DNA of 64,000 nt from Membranipora membranacea (taxonomy: Eukaryota; Bryozoa; Gymnolaemata; Cheilostomatida; Membraniporidae): contig OU612068.1 in assembly GCA_914767715.1 (NCBI GenBank), positions 12,648,001 through 12,712,000 of the forward strand. The letters are read 5' to 3'. The notes beneath the pieces are model-generated. The model was not told the DNA's origin, made no database searches, and saw nothing but the letters and a program-made list of their open reading frames with translations. Made by a program: the position numbers and the translations under genes. Of the stretch, positions 22,677 to 35,088 are shown in pieces. Position 1 is the first letter of the stretch. Each line of letters starts with the position of its first letter.

Positions 22677-25360
22677 GGTTTTTTTTCGCCGAGATCAAAA
22701 AATAGATTCGCTTCAAACCTACCTCATAGGGAGGAGCAACTCCTGCTCATCTCGAATCTGCAAATCGTTTGGCTCTGCGGCTTTTCACTCTCCGTCAGCG
22801 TCCGTTTTAATTAGGGTCACTTTTGCTAAAAAAAAAACAGGCCAAACGGCAGCATTGAAAAATAAAAACTTTGTTGGATTCTTATCAAACTCCGACCAGT
22901 TCAAGCTCTTATTGGCCTCATTCAAACTGCAGAATATTGGAATCCTCTGATTAACTGGTGGGTCATAACGCTGACTTGAAGTTTCAAAAATTATACCAAG
23001 GGAGGGTATCACGGTTTTTTTTCGCCGAGATCAAAAAATAGATTCGCTTCAAACCTACCTCATAGGGAGGAGCAACTCCTGTTCATCTCGAATCTGCAAA
23101 CCGTTTGGCTCTGCGGCTTTTCACTCTCCGTCAGCTTCCGTTTTAAATAGGGTCACTTTTGCTAAAAAAAAAACATGCCAAACGGCAGCATTGAAAAATA
23201 AAAACTCTGTCGGATTCTTATCAAACTCCGACCAGTTCAAGCTCTTATTGGCCTCATTCAAACTGCAGAATATTGGAATCCTTTGATTAACTGGTGGGTC
23301 ATAACGCTGACTTGAAGTTTCAAAAATTATACCAAGGGAGGGTATCACGGTTTTTTTTCGCCGAGATCAAAAAATAGATTCGCTTCAAACCTACCTCATA
23401 GGGAGGAGCAACTCCTGCTCATCTCGAATCTGCAAACCGTTTGGCTCTGCGGCTTTTCACTCTCCGTCAGCGTCCGTTTTAATTAGGGTCACTTTTGCTA
23501 AAAAAAAACATGCCAAACGGCAGCATTGAAAAATAAAAACTCTGTTGGATTCTTATCAAACTCCGACCAGTTCAAGCTCTTATTGGCCTCATTCAAACTG
23601 CAGAATATTGGAATCCTTTGATTAACTGGTGGGTCATAACGCTGACTTGAAGTTTCAAAAATTATACGAAGGGAGGGTATCACGTTTTTTTTTCGCCGAG
23701 ATCAAAAAATAGATTCGCTTCAAACCTACCTCATAGGGAGGAGCAACTCCTGCTCATCTCGAATCTGCAAACCGTTTGGCTCTGCGGCTTTTCACTCTCC
23801 GTCAGCGTCCGTTTTAATTAGGGTCACTTTTGCTAAAAAAAAACATGCCAAACGGCAGCATTGAAAAATAAAAACTCTGTTGGATTCTTATCAAACTCCG
23901 ACCAGTTCAAGCTCTTATTGGCCTCATTCAAACTGCAGAATATTGGAATCCTCTGATTAACTGGTGGGTCATAACGCTGACTTGAAGTTTCAAAAATTAT
24001 ACCAAGGGAGGGTATCACGGTTTTTTTTCGCCGAGATCAAAAAATAGATTCGCTTCAAACCTACCTCATAGGGAGGAGCAACTCCTGCTCATCTCGAATC
24101 TGCAAATCGTTTGGCTCTGCGGCTTTTCACTCTCCGTCAGCGTCCGTTTTAATTAGGGTCACTTTTGCTAAAAAAAAAACATGCCAAACGGCAGCATTGA
24201 AAAATAAAAACTTTGTTGGATTCTTATCAAACTCCGACCAGTTCAAGCTCTTATTGGCCTCATTCAAACTGCAGAATATTGGAATCCTCTGATTAACTGG
24301 TGGGTCATAACGCTGACTTGAAGTTTCAAAAATTATACCAAGGGAGGGTATCACGGTTTTTTTTCGCCGAGATCAAAAAATAGATTCGCTTCAAACCTAC
24401 CTCATAGGGAGGAGCAACTCCTGTTCATCTCGAATCTGCAAACCGTTTGGCTCTGCGGCTTTTCACTCTCCGTCAGCGTCCGTTTTAAATAGGGTCACTT
24501 TTGCTAAAAAAAAAACATGCCAAACGGCAGCATTGAAAAATAAAAACTCTGTCGGATTCTTATCAAACTCCGACCAGTTCAAGCTCTTATTGGCCTCATT
24601 CAAACTGCAGAATATTGCAATCCTTTGATTAACTGGTGGGTCATAACGCTGACTTGAAGTTTCAAAAATTATACGAAGGGAGGGTATCACGTTTTTTTTT
24701 CGCCGAGATCAAAAAATAGATTCGCTTCAAACCTACCTCATAGGGAGGAGCAACTCCTGCTCATCTCGAATCTGCAAACCGTTTGGCTCTGCGGCTTTTC
24801 ACTCTCCGTCAGCGTCCGTTTTAATTAGGGTCACTTTTGCTAAAAAAAAACATGCCAAACGGCAGCATTGAAAAATAAAAACTCTGTTGGATTCTTATCA
24901 AACTCCGACCAGTTCAAGCTCTTATTGGCCTCATTCAAACTGCAGAATATTGGAATCCTTTGATTAACTGGTGGGTCATAACGCTGACTTGAAGTTTCAA
25001 AAATTATACGAAGGGAGGGTATCACGGTTTTTTTTCGCCGAGATCAAAAAATAGATTCGCTTCAAACCTACCTCATAGGGAGGAGCAACTCCTGCTCATC
25101 TCGAATCTGCAAACCGTTTGGCTCTGCGGCTTTTCACTCTCCGTCAGCGTCCGTTTTAATTAGGGTCACTTTTGCTAAAAAAAAACATGCCAAACGGCAG
25201 CATTGAAAAATAAAAACTCTGTTGGATTCTTATCAAACTCCGACCAGTTCAAGCTCTTATTGGCCTCATTCAAACTGCAGAATATTGGAATCCTCTGATT
25301 AACTGGTGGGTCATAACGCTGACTTGAAGTTTCAAAAATTATACCAAGGGAGGGTATCAC
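22677..25360. repeat. Higher-order repeat: 4-monomer unit, 1342 bp, two copies
   Basis: The blocks 22677-24018 and 24019-25360 are each 1342 bp. Matched markers are CTTTGTTGG (about 22870 and 24212), TTTAAATAGGG (23143 and 24485), CTGTCGGATT (23208 and 24550) and TATACGAAGGG (23665 and 25007). The second copy has an extra TATACGAAGGG followed by CACGTTTTTTTTT at about 24671-24698; the matching place in copy one reads TATACCAAGG. That marker pair otherwise occurs one monomer further along in copy one, which suggests local exchange after the duplication. A private CAGGCC replaces CATGCC near 22839. Confidence 0.9.
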
Positions 25361-26703
25361 GGTTTTTTTTCGCCGAGATCAAAAAATAGATTCGCTTCAA
25401 ACCTACCTCATAGGGAGGAGCAACTCCTGCTCATCTCGAATCTGCAAATCGTTTGGCTCTGCGGCTTTTCACTCTCCGTCAGCGTCCGTTTTAATTAGGG
25501 TCACTTTTGCTAAAAATAAACATGCAAAACGGCAGCATTGAAAAATAAAAACTCTGTTGGATTCTCATCAAACTCCGACCAGTTCAAGCTCTTATTGGCC
25601 TCATTCAAACTGCAGAATATTGGAATCCTCTGATTAACTGGTGGGTCATAACGCTGACTTGAAGTTTCTAAAATTATACCAAGGGAGGGTATCACGGTTT
25701 TTTTTCGCCGAGATCAAAAAATAGATTCATTTCAAACCTACATCATAGGGAAGAGCAACTCCTGCTCATCTCGAATCTGCAAACCGTTTGGCTCTGCGGC
25801 TTTTCACTCTCCGTCAGCGTCCGTTTTAATTAGGGTCACTTTTGCTAAAAAGAACATGCCAAACGGCAGCATTGAAAAATAAAAACTCTGTTGGATTCTT
25901 ATCAAACTCCGACCAGTTCAAGCTCTTATTGGCCTCATTCAAACTGCAGAATATTGGAATCCTCTGATTAACTGGTGGGTCATAACGCTGACTTGAAGTT
26001 TCAAAAATTATACCAAGGGAGGGTATCACGGTTTTTTTTCGCCGAGATCAAAAAATAGATTCGCTTCAAACCTACCTCATAGGGAGGAGCAACTCCTGCT
26101 CATCTCGAATCTGCAAATCGTTTGGCTCTGCGGATTTTCACTCTCCGTCAGCGTCCGTTTTAATTAGGGTGGGTCACTTTTGCTAAAAAAAAACATGCCA
26201 AATGGCAGCATTGAAAAATAAAAACTCTGTTGGATTTTTATCAAACTCCGACCAGTTCAAGCTCTTATTGGCCTCATTCAAACTGCAGAATATTGGAATC
26301 CTCTGATTAACTGGTGGGTCATAACGCTGACTTGAAGTTTCAAAAATTATACCATGGGAGGGTATCACGGTTTTTTTTCGCCGAGATCAAAAAATAGATT
26401 CACTTCAAACCTACCTCATAGAGAGGAGCAACTCCTTCTCATCTCGAATCTGCAAACCGTTTGGCTCTGCGGCTTTTCACTCTCCGTCATCGTCCGTTTT
26501 AATTTCGGTCACTTTTGCTAAAAAAAAACATGCCAAACGGCAGCATTGAAAAATAAAAACTATGTTGGATTCTTATCAAACTCCGACCAGTTCAAGCTCT
26601 TATTGGCCTCATTCAAACTGCAGAATATTGGAATCCTCTGATTAACTGGTGGGTCATAACGCTGACTTGAAGTTTCAAAAATTATACCAAGGGAGGGTAT
26701 CAC
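25361..26703. repeat. Irregular monomers with private indels
   Basis: Four monomers with many private changes. Examples are CTAAAAATAAACATG near 25512, TTTCTAAAATT near 25668, ACATCATAGGGAAG near 25740, AAAAAGAAC near 25847, a GGGT duplication at 26171, TGGATTTTTATC near 26231, ACCATGGGAGG near 26352, CTCCTTCTC near 26431 and AATTTCGGTC near 26502. They sit between the 4-monomer and 7-monomer blocks. No gene or insertion is seen. Confidence 0.8.
26161..26180. other. 4-bp tandem duplication (GGGT)
   Basis: The usual TTAGGGTCAC reads TTAGGGTGGGTCAC here, a direct duplication of GGGT. It lengthens this landmark spacing to 339 bp, the longest single spacing in the window. It is unique to this copy among those I compared and could mark this monomer in long reads. 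Confidence 0.85.
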
Positions 26704-29700
26704 GGTTTTTTTTCGCCGAGATCAAAAAATAGATTCACTTCAAACCTACCTCATAGGGAGGAGCAACTCCTGCTCATCTCGAATCTGCAAACCGTTTGGC
26801 TCTGCGGCTTTTCACTCTCCGTCAGCGTCCGTTTTAATTAGGGTCACTTTTGCTAAAAAAAAACATGCCAAACGGCAGCATTGAAAAATAAAAACTCTGT
26901 TGGATTCTCATCAAACTCCGACCAGTTCAAGCTCTTATTGGCCTCATTCAAACTGCAGAATATTGGAATCCTCTGATTAACTGGTGGGTCATAACGCTGA
27001 CTTGAAGTTTCAAAAATTATACCAAGGGAGGGTATCACGGTTTTTTTTCGCCGAGATCAAAGAATAGATTCACTTCAAACCTACCTCATAGGGAGGAGCA
27101 ACTCCTGCTCATCTCGAATCTGCAAACCGTTTGGCTCTGCGGCTTTTCACTCTCCATCAGCATCCGTTTTAAATAGGGTCACTTTTGCTAAAAAAAAACA
27201 TGCCAAACGGTAGCATTGAAAAATAAAAACTCTGTTGGATTCTTATCAAACTCCGACCAGTTCAAGCTCTTTTTGGCCTCATTCAAACTGCAGAATATTG
27301 GAATCCTCTGATTAACTGGTGGGTCATAACGCTGACTTGAAGTTTCAAAAATTATACCAAGGGAGGGTATCACGGTTTTTTTTCGCCGAGATCAAAAAAT
27401 AGATTCGCTTCAAACCTACCTCATAGGGAGGAGCAACTCCTGCTCATCTTGAATCTGCAAATCGTTTGGCTCTGCGGCTTTTCACTCTCCGTCAGCGTCC
27501 GTTTTAATTAGGGTCACTTTTGCTAAAGAAAAAAATATGCCAAACGGCAGCATTGAAAAATAAAAACTCTGTTGGATTCTTATCAAACTCCGACCAGTTC
27601 AAGCTCTTATCGGCCTCATTCAAACTGCAGACTATTGGAATCCTTTGATTAACTGGTGGGTCATAACGCTGACTTGAAGTTTCAAAAATTATACCAAGGG
27701 AGGGTATCACGGTTTTTTTTCGCCGAGATCAAAAAATAGATTCGCTTCAAACCTACCTCATAGGGAGGAGCAACTCCTGCTCATCTCGAATCTGCAAACC
27801 GTTTGGCTCTGCGGCTTTTCACCCTCCGTCAGCGTCCGTTTTAATTAGGGTCACTTTTGCTAAAAAAAAACATGCCAAACGGCAGCATTGAAAAATAAAA
27901 ACTCTGTTGGATTCTTATCAAACTCCGACCAGTTCAAGCTCTTATTGGCCTCATTCAAACTGCAGAATATTGGAATCCTTTGATTAACTGGTGGGTCATA
28001 ACGCTGACTTGAAGTTTCAAAAATTATACCAAGGGAGGGTATCACGGTTTTTTTTCGCCGAGATCAAAAAATAGATTCGCTTCAAACCTACCTCATAGGG
28101 AGGAGCAACTCCTGCTCATCTTGAATCTGCAAATCGTTTGGCTCTGCGGCTTTTCACTCTCCGTCAGCGTCCGTTTTAATTAGGGTCACTTTTGCTAAAA
28201 AAAAACATGCCAAACGGCAGCATTGAAAAATAAAAACTCTGTTGGATTCTTATCAAACTCCGACCAGTTCAAGCTCTTATCGGCCTCATTCAAACTGCAG
28301 AATATTGGAATCCTCTGATTAACTGGTGGGTCATAACGCTGACTTGAAGTTTCAAAAATTATACCAAGGGAGGGTATCACGGTTTTTTTTCGCCGAGATC
28401 AAAAAATAGATTCACTTCAAACCTACCTCATAGGGAAGAGCAACTCCTGCTCATCTCGAATCTCCAAACCGTTTGGCTCTGCGGCTTTTCACTCTCCGTC
28501 AGCGTCCGTTTTAATTAGGGTCACTTGTGCTAAAAAAAAACATGCCAAACGGCAGCATTGAAAAATAAAAACTCTGTTGGATTCTCATCAAACTCCGACC
28601 AGTTCAAGCTCTTATTGGCCTCATTCAAACTGCAGAATATTGGAATCCTCTGATTAACTGGTGGGTCATAACGCTGACTTGAAGTTTCAAAAATTATACC
28701 AAGGGAGGGTATCACGGTTTTTTTTCGCCGAGATCAAAAAATAGATTCGCTTCAAACCTACCTCATAGGGAGGAGCAACTCCTGCTCATCTCGAATCTGC
28801 AAACCGTTTGGCTCTGCGGCTTTTCACTCTCCGTCAGCGTCCGTTTTATTTAGGGTCACTTTTGCTAAAAAAAAACATGCCAAACGGCAGCATTGAAAAA
28901 TAAAAACTCTGTTGGATTCTCATCAAACTCCGACCAGTTCAAGCTCTTATTGGCCTCATTCAAACTGCAGAATATTGGAATCCTCTGATTAACTGGTGGG
29001 TCATAACGCTGACTTGAAGTTTCAAAAATTATACCAAGGGAGGGTATCACGGTTTTTTTTCGCCGAGATCAAAAAATAGATTCACTTCAAACCTACCTCA
29101 TAGGGAGGAGCAACTCCTGCTCATCTCGAATCTGCAAACCGTTTGGCTCTGCGGCTTTTCACTCTCCGTCAGCGTCCGTTTTAATTAGGGTCACTTTTGC
29201 TAAAAAAAAACATGCCAAACGGCAGCATTGAAAAATAAAAACTCTGTTGGATTCTCATCAAACTCCGACCAGTTCAAGCTCTTATTGGCCTCATTCAAAC
29301 TGCAGAATATTGGAATCCTCTGATTAACTGGTGGGTCATAACGCTGACTTGAAGTTTCAAAAATTATACCAAGGGAGGGTATCACGGTTTTTTTTCGCCG
29401 AGATCAAAGAATAGATTCACTTCAAACCTACCTCATAGGGAGGAGCAACTCCTGCTCATCTCGAATCTGCAAACCGTTTGGCTCTGCGGCTTTTCACTCT
29501 CCATCAGCATCCGTTTTAAATAGGGTCACTTTTGCTAAAAAAAAACATGCCAAACGGTAGCATTGAAAAATAAAAACTCTGTTGGATTCTTATCAAACTC
29601 CGACCAGTTCAAGCTCTTTTTGGCCTCATTCAAACTGCAGAATATTGGAATCCTCTGATTAACTGGTGGGTCATAACGCTGACTTGAAGTTTCAAAAATT

Positions 29701-32700
29701 ATACCAAGGGAGGGTATCACGGTTTTTTTTCGCCGAGATCAAAAAATAGATTCGCTTCAAACCTACCTCATAGGGAGGAGCAACTCCTGCTCATCTTGAA
29801 TCTGCAAATCGTTTGGCTCTGCGGCTTTTCACTCTCCGTCAGCGTCCGTTTTAATTAGGGTCACTTTTGCTGAAGAAAAAAATATGCCAAACGGCAGCAT
29901 TGAAAAATAAAAACTCTGTTGGATTCTTATCAAACTCCGACCAGTTCAAGCTCTTATCGGCCTCATTCAAACTGCAGACTATTGGAATCCTTTGATTAAC
30001 TGGTGGGTCATAACGCTGACTTGAAGTTTCAAAAATTATACCAAGGGAGGGTATCACGGTTTTTTTTCGCCGAGATCAAAAAATAGATTCGCTTCAAACC
30101 TACCTCATAGGGAGGAGCAACTCCTGCTCATCTCGAATCTGCAAACCGTTTGGCTCTGCGGCTTTTCACCCTCCGTCAGCGTCCGTTTTAATTAGGGTCA
30201 CTTTTGCTAAAAAAAAACATGCCAAACGGCAGCATTGAAAAATAAAAACTCTGTTGGATTCTTATCAAACTCCGACCAGTTCAAGCTCTTATTGGCCTCA
30301 TTCAAACTGCAGAATATTGGAATCCTTTGATTAACTGGTGGGTCATAACGCTGACTTGAAGTTTCAAAAATTATACCAAGGGAGGGTATCACGGTTTTTT
30401 TTCGCCGAGATCAAAAAATAGATTCGCTTCAAACCTACCTCATAGGGAGGAGCAACTCCTGCTCATCTTGAATCTGCAAATCGTTTGGCTCTGCGGCTTT
30501 TCACTCTCCGTCAGCGTCCGTTTTAATTAGGGTCACTTTTGCTAAAAAAAAACATGCCAAACGGCAGCATTGAAAAATAAAAACTCTGTTGGATTCTTAT
30601 CAAACTCCGACCAGTTCAAGCTCTTATCGGCCTCATTCAAACTGCAGAATATTGGAATCCTCTGATTAACTGGTGGGTCATAACGCTGACTTGAAGTTTC
30701 AAAAATTATACCAAGGGAGGGTATCACGGTTTTTTTTCGCCGAGATCAAAAAATAGATTCACTTCAAACCTACCTCATAGGGAAGAGCAACTCCTGCTCA
30801 TCTCGAATCTCCAAACCGTTTGGCTCTGCGGCTTTTCACTCTCCGTCAGCGTCCGTTTTAATTAGGGTCACTTGTGCTAAAAAAAAACATGCCAAACGGC
30901 AGCATTGAAAAATAAAAACTCTGTTGGATTCTCATCAAACTCCGACCAGTTCAAGCTCTTATTGGCCTCATTCAAACTGCAGAATATTGGAATCCTCTGA
31001 TTAACTGGTGGGTCATAACGCTGACTTGAAGTTTCAAAAATTATACCAAGGGAGGGTATCACGGTTTTTTTTCGCCGAGATCAAAAAATAGATTCGCTTC
31101 AAACCTACCTCATAGGGAGGAGCAACTCCTGCTCATCTCGAATCTGCAAACCGTTTGGCTCTGCGGCTTTTCACTCTCCGTCAGCGTCCGTTTTATTTAG
31201 GGTCACTTTTGCTAAAAAAAAACATGCCAAACGGCAGCATTGAAAAATAAAAACTCTGTTGGATTCTCATCAAACTCCGACCAGTTCAAGCTCTTATTGG
31301 CCTCATTCAAACTGCAGAATATTGGAATCCTCTGATTAACTGGTGGGTCATAACGCTGACTTGAAGTTTCAAAAATTATACCAAGGGAGGGTATCACGGT
31401 TTTTTTTCGCCGAGATCAAAAAATAGATTCACTTCAAACCTACCTCATAGGGAGGAGCAACTCCTGCTCATCTCGAATCTGCAAACCGTTTGGCTCTGCG
31501 GCTTTTCACTCTCCATCAGCGTCCGTTTTAATTAGGGTCACTTTTGCTAAAAAAAAACATGCCAAACGGTAGCATTGAAAAATAAAAACTCTGTTGGATT
31601 CTTATCAAACTCCGACCAGTTCAAGCTCTTATTGGCCTCATTCAAACTGCAGAATATTGGAATCCTCTGATTAACTGGTGGGTCATAACGCTGACTTGAA
31701 GTTTCAAAAATTATACCAAGGGAGGGTATCACGGTTTTTTTTCGCCGAGATCAAAAAATAGATTCGCTTCAAACCTACCTCATAGGGAGGAGCAACTCCT
31801 GCTCATCTTGAATCTGCAAATCGTTTGGCTCTGCGGCTTTTCACTCTCCGTCAGCGTCCGTTTTAATTAGGGTCACTTTTGCTAAAGAAAAAAATATGCC
31901 AAACGGCAGCATTGAAAAATAAAAACTCTGTTGGATTCTTATCAAACTCCGACCAGTTCAAGCTCTTATCGGCCTCATTCAAACTGCAGAATATTGGAAT
32001 CCTTTGATTAACTGGTGGGTCATAACGCTGACTTGAAGTTTCAAAAATTATACCAAGGGAGGGTATCACGGTTTTTTTTCGCCGAGATCAAAAAATAGAT
32101 TCGCTTCAAACCTACCTCATAGGGAGGAGCAACTCCTGCTCATCTTGAATCTGCAAACCGTTTGGCTCTGCGGCTTTTCACCCTCCGTCAGCGTCCGTTT
32201 TAATTAGGGTCACTTTTGCTAAAAAAAAACATGCCAAACGGCAGCATTGAAAAATAAAAACTCTGTTGGATTCTTATCAAACTCCGACCAGTTCAAGCTC
32301 TTATTGGCCTCATTCAAACTGCAGAATATTAGAATCCTTTGATTAACTGGTGGGTCATAACGCTGACTTGAAGTTTCAAAAATTATACCAAGGGAGGGTA
32401 TCACGGTTTTTTTTTCGCCGAGATCAAAAAATAGATTCGCTTCAAACCTACCTCATAGGGAGGAGCAACTCCTGCTCATCTTGAATCTGCAAATCGTTTG
32501 GCTCTGCGGCTTTTCACTCTCCGTCAGCGTCCGTTTTAATTAGGGTCACTTTTGCTAAAAAAAAACATGCCAAACGGCAGCATTGAAAAATAAAAACTCT
32601 GTTGGATTCTTATCAAACTCCGACCAGTTCAAGCTCTTATCGGCCTCATTCAAACTGCAGAATATTGGAATCCTCTGATTAACTGGTGGGTCATAACGCT

Positions 32701-32740
32701 GACTTGAAGTTTCAAAAATTATACCAAGGGAGGGTATCAC
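26704..32740. repeat. Higher-order repeat: 7-monomer unit, 2347 bp, two full copies plus a rearranged third
   Basis: Blocks 26704-29050 and 29051-31397 are each 2347 bp. Matched markers are GATCAAAGAATAG (27055 and 29402), CTCCATCAGCATCC (27152 and 29499), GCTCTTTTTGGCC (27266 and 29613), AAGAAAAAAATATGCC (27525 and 29872), CAGACTATTGG (27629 and 29976), CACCCTCCG (27820 and 30167), CTCCAAACC (28463 and 30810), CACTTGTGC (28524 and 30871) and TTTTATTTAGGG (28845 and 31192). A visible difference is GCTAAAG versus GCTGAAG at about 27522 and 29869. The third block (31398 onward) matches the second at 2012-2013 bp, so one monomer has been lost. Its first monomer mixes markers of two neighbouring types. 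Confidence 0.92.
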
Positions 32741-35088
32741 GGTTTTTTTTCGCCGAGATCAAAAAATTGATTCACTTCAAACCTACCTCATAGGGAAGAG
32801 CAACTCCTGCTCATCTCGAATCTGCAAATCGTTTGGCTCTGCGGCTTTTCACTCTCCGTCAGCGTCCGTTTTAATTAGGGTCACTTTTGCTAAAAAAAAA
32901 CATGCCAAACGGCAGCATTGAAAAATAAAAACTCTGTTGGATTCTTATCAAACTCCGACCAGTTCAAGCTCTTATTGGCCTCATTCAAACTGCAGAATAT
33001 TGGAATCCTCTGATTAACTGGTGGGTCATAACGCTGACTTGAAGTTTCAAAAATTATACCAAGGGAGGGTATCACGGTTTTTTTTCGCCGAGATCAAAAA
33101 ATAGATTCGCTTCAAACCTACCTCATAGGGAGGATCAACTCCTGCTCATCTCGAATCTGCAAATCGTTTGGCTCTGCGGCTTTTCACTCTCCGTCAGTGT
33201 CCGTTTTAATTAGGGTCACTTTTGCTAAAAAAAAACATGCCAAACGGCAGCATTGAAAAATAAAAACTCTGTTGGATTCTTATCAAACTCCGACCAGTTC
33301 AAGCTCTTATTGGCCTCATTCAAACTGCAGAATATTGGAATCCTTTGATTAACTGGTGGGTCATAACGCTGACTTGAAGTTTCAAAAATTATACCAAGGG
33401 AGGGTATCACGGTTTTTTTTCGCCGAGATCAAAAAATAGATTCGCTTCAAACCTACCTCATAGGGAGGAGCAACTCCTGCTCATCTCGAATCTGCAAACC
33501 GTTTGGCTCTGCGGCTTTTCACTCTCCGTCAGCGTCCGTTTTAATTAGGGTCACTTTTGCTAAAAAAAAACATGCCAAACAGCAGCATTGAAAAATAAAA
33601 ACTCTGTTGGATTCTTATCAAACTCCGACCAGTTCAAGCTCTTATTGGCCTCATTCAAACTGCAGAATAATTGAATCCTCTGATTAACTGGTGGGTCATA
33701 ACGCTGACTTGAAGTTTCAAAAATTATACCAAGGGAGGGTATCACGGTTTTTTTTCGCCGAGATCAAAAAATAGATTCGCTTCAAACCTACCTCATAGGG
33801 TGGAGCAACTCCTGCTCATCTCGAATCTGCAAACCGTTTGGCTCTGCGGCTTTTCACTCTCCGTCAGCGTCCGTTTTAACTAGGGTCACTTTTGCTAAAA
33901 AAAAACATGCCAAACGGCAGCATTGAAAAATAAAAACTCTGTTGGATTCTTATCAAACTCCGACCAGTTCAAGCTCTTATTGGCCTCATTCAAACTGCAG
34001 AATATTGGAATCCTCTGATTAACTGGTGGTTCATAACGCTGACCTGAAGTTTCAAAAATTATACCAAGGGAGGGTATCACGGTTTTTTTTCGCCGAGATC
34101 AAAAATTAGACTCGCTTCAAACCTACCTCATAGGGAGGAGCAACTCCTGCTCATCTCGAATCTGCGAATCGTTTGGCTCTGCGGCTTTTCACTCTCCGTC
34201 AGCGTCCGTTTTAATTAGGGTCACTTTTGCTAAAAAAAAAACATGCCAAACGGCAGCATTGAAAAATCAAAAATTTTTTTGGATTCTTATCAAACTCCGA
34301 CCAGTTCAAGCTCTTATTGGCCTCATTCAAACTGCAGAAAATTGGAATCCCCTGATTAACTGGTGGGTCATAACGCTGACTTGAAGTTTCAAAAATTATA
34401 CCAAGGGAGGGTATCACGGTTTTTTTTCGCCGAGATCAAAAAATAGATTCGCTTCAAACCTACCTCATAGGGAGGAGCAACTCCTGTTCATCTCGAATCT
34501 GCAAACCGTTTGGCTCTGCGGCTTTTCACTCTCCGTCAGCGTCCGTTTTAATTAGGGTCACTTTTGCTAAAAAAAAAACATGCCAAACGGCAGCATTGAA
34601 AAATAAAAACTCTGTCGGATTCTTATCAAACTCCGACCAGTTCAAGCTCTTATTGGCCTCATTCAAACTGCAGAATATTGGAATCCTCTGATTAACTGGT
34701 GGGTCATAACGCTGACTTGAAGTTTCAAAAATTATACCAAGGGAGGGTATCACGGTTTTTTTTCGCCGAGATCAAAAAATGGATTCGCTTCAAACCTACC
34801 TCATAGGGAGGAGCAACTCCTGCTCATCTCGAATCTGCAAACCGTTTGGCTCTGCGGCTTTTCACTCTCCGTCAGCGTCCGTTTTAATTAGGGTCACTTT
34901 TGCTTAAAAAAAACATGCCAAACGGCAGCATTGAAAAATAAAAACTCTGTTGGATTCTTATCAAACTCCGACCAGTTCAAGCTCTTATTGGCCTCATTGA
35001 AACTGCAGAATATTGGAATCCTCTGATTAACTGGTGGGTCATAACGCTGACTTGAAGTTTCAAAAATTATACCAAGGGAGGGTATCAC
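32741..35088. repeat. Irregular monomers to the right of the 7-monomer block
   Basis: Seven monomers with little higher-order order. The first still carries GATTCAC and GGGAAGAGC like the unit on its left, so the third 7-monomer copy fades here. Private changes include GGATCAAC near 33134, CAGTGTCC near 33196, CAGAATAATTG near 33664, GGGTGGAGC near 33798, GTTTTAACTAGGG near 33875, GACCTGAAG near 34042 and a T-rich change near 34266-34281. The final copy has GCTTAAAAAAAAC and a CATTGAAACTGC change near 34997. Confidence 0.8.
34254..34284. other. Local AT-run rearrangement inside one monomer
   Basis: The usual AATAAAAACTCTGTTGG is replaced by AATCAAAAATTTTTTTGG. Several adjacent changes turn ACTCTGTT into a pure A-then-T run, giving a self-complementary AAAAATTTTT stretch. 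A clustered change like this suggests a template-switch or slippage event rather than separate substitutions. It is present in only one copy. Confidence 0.8.
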
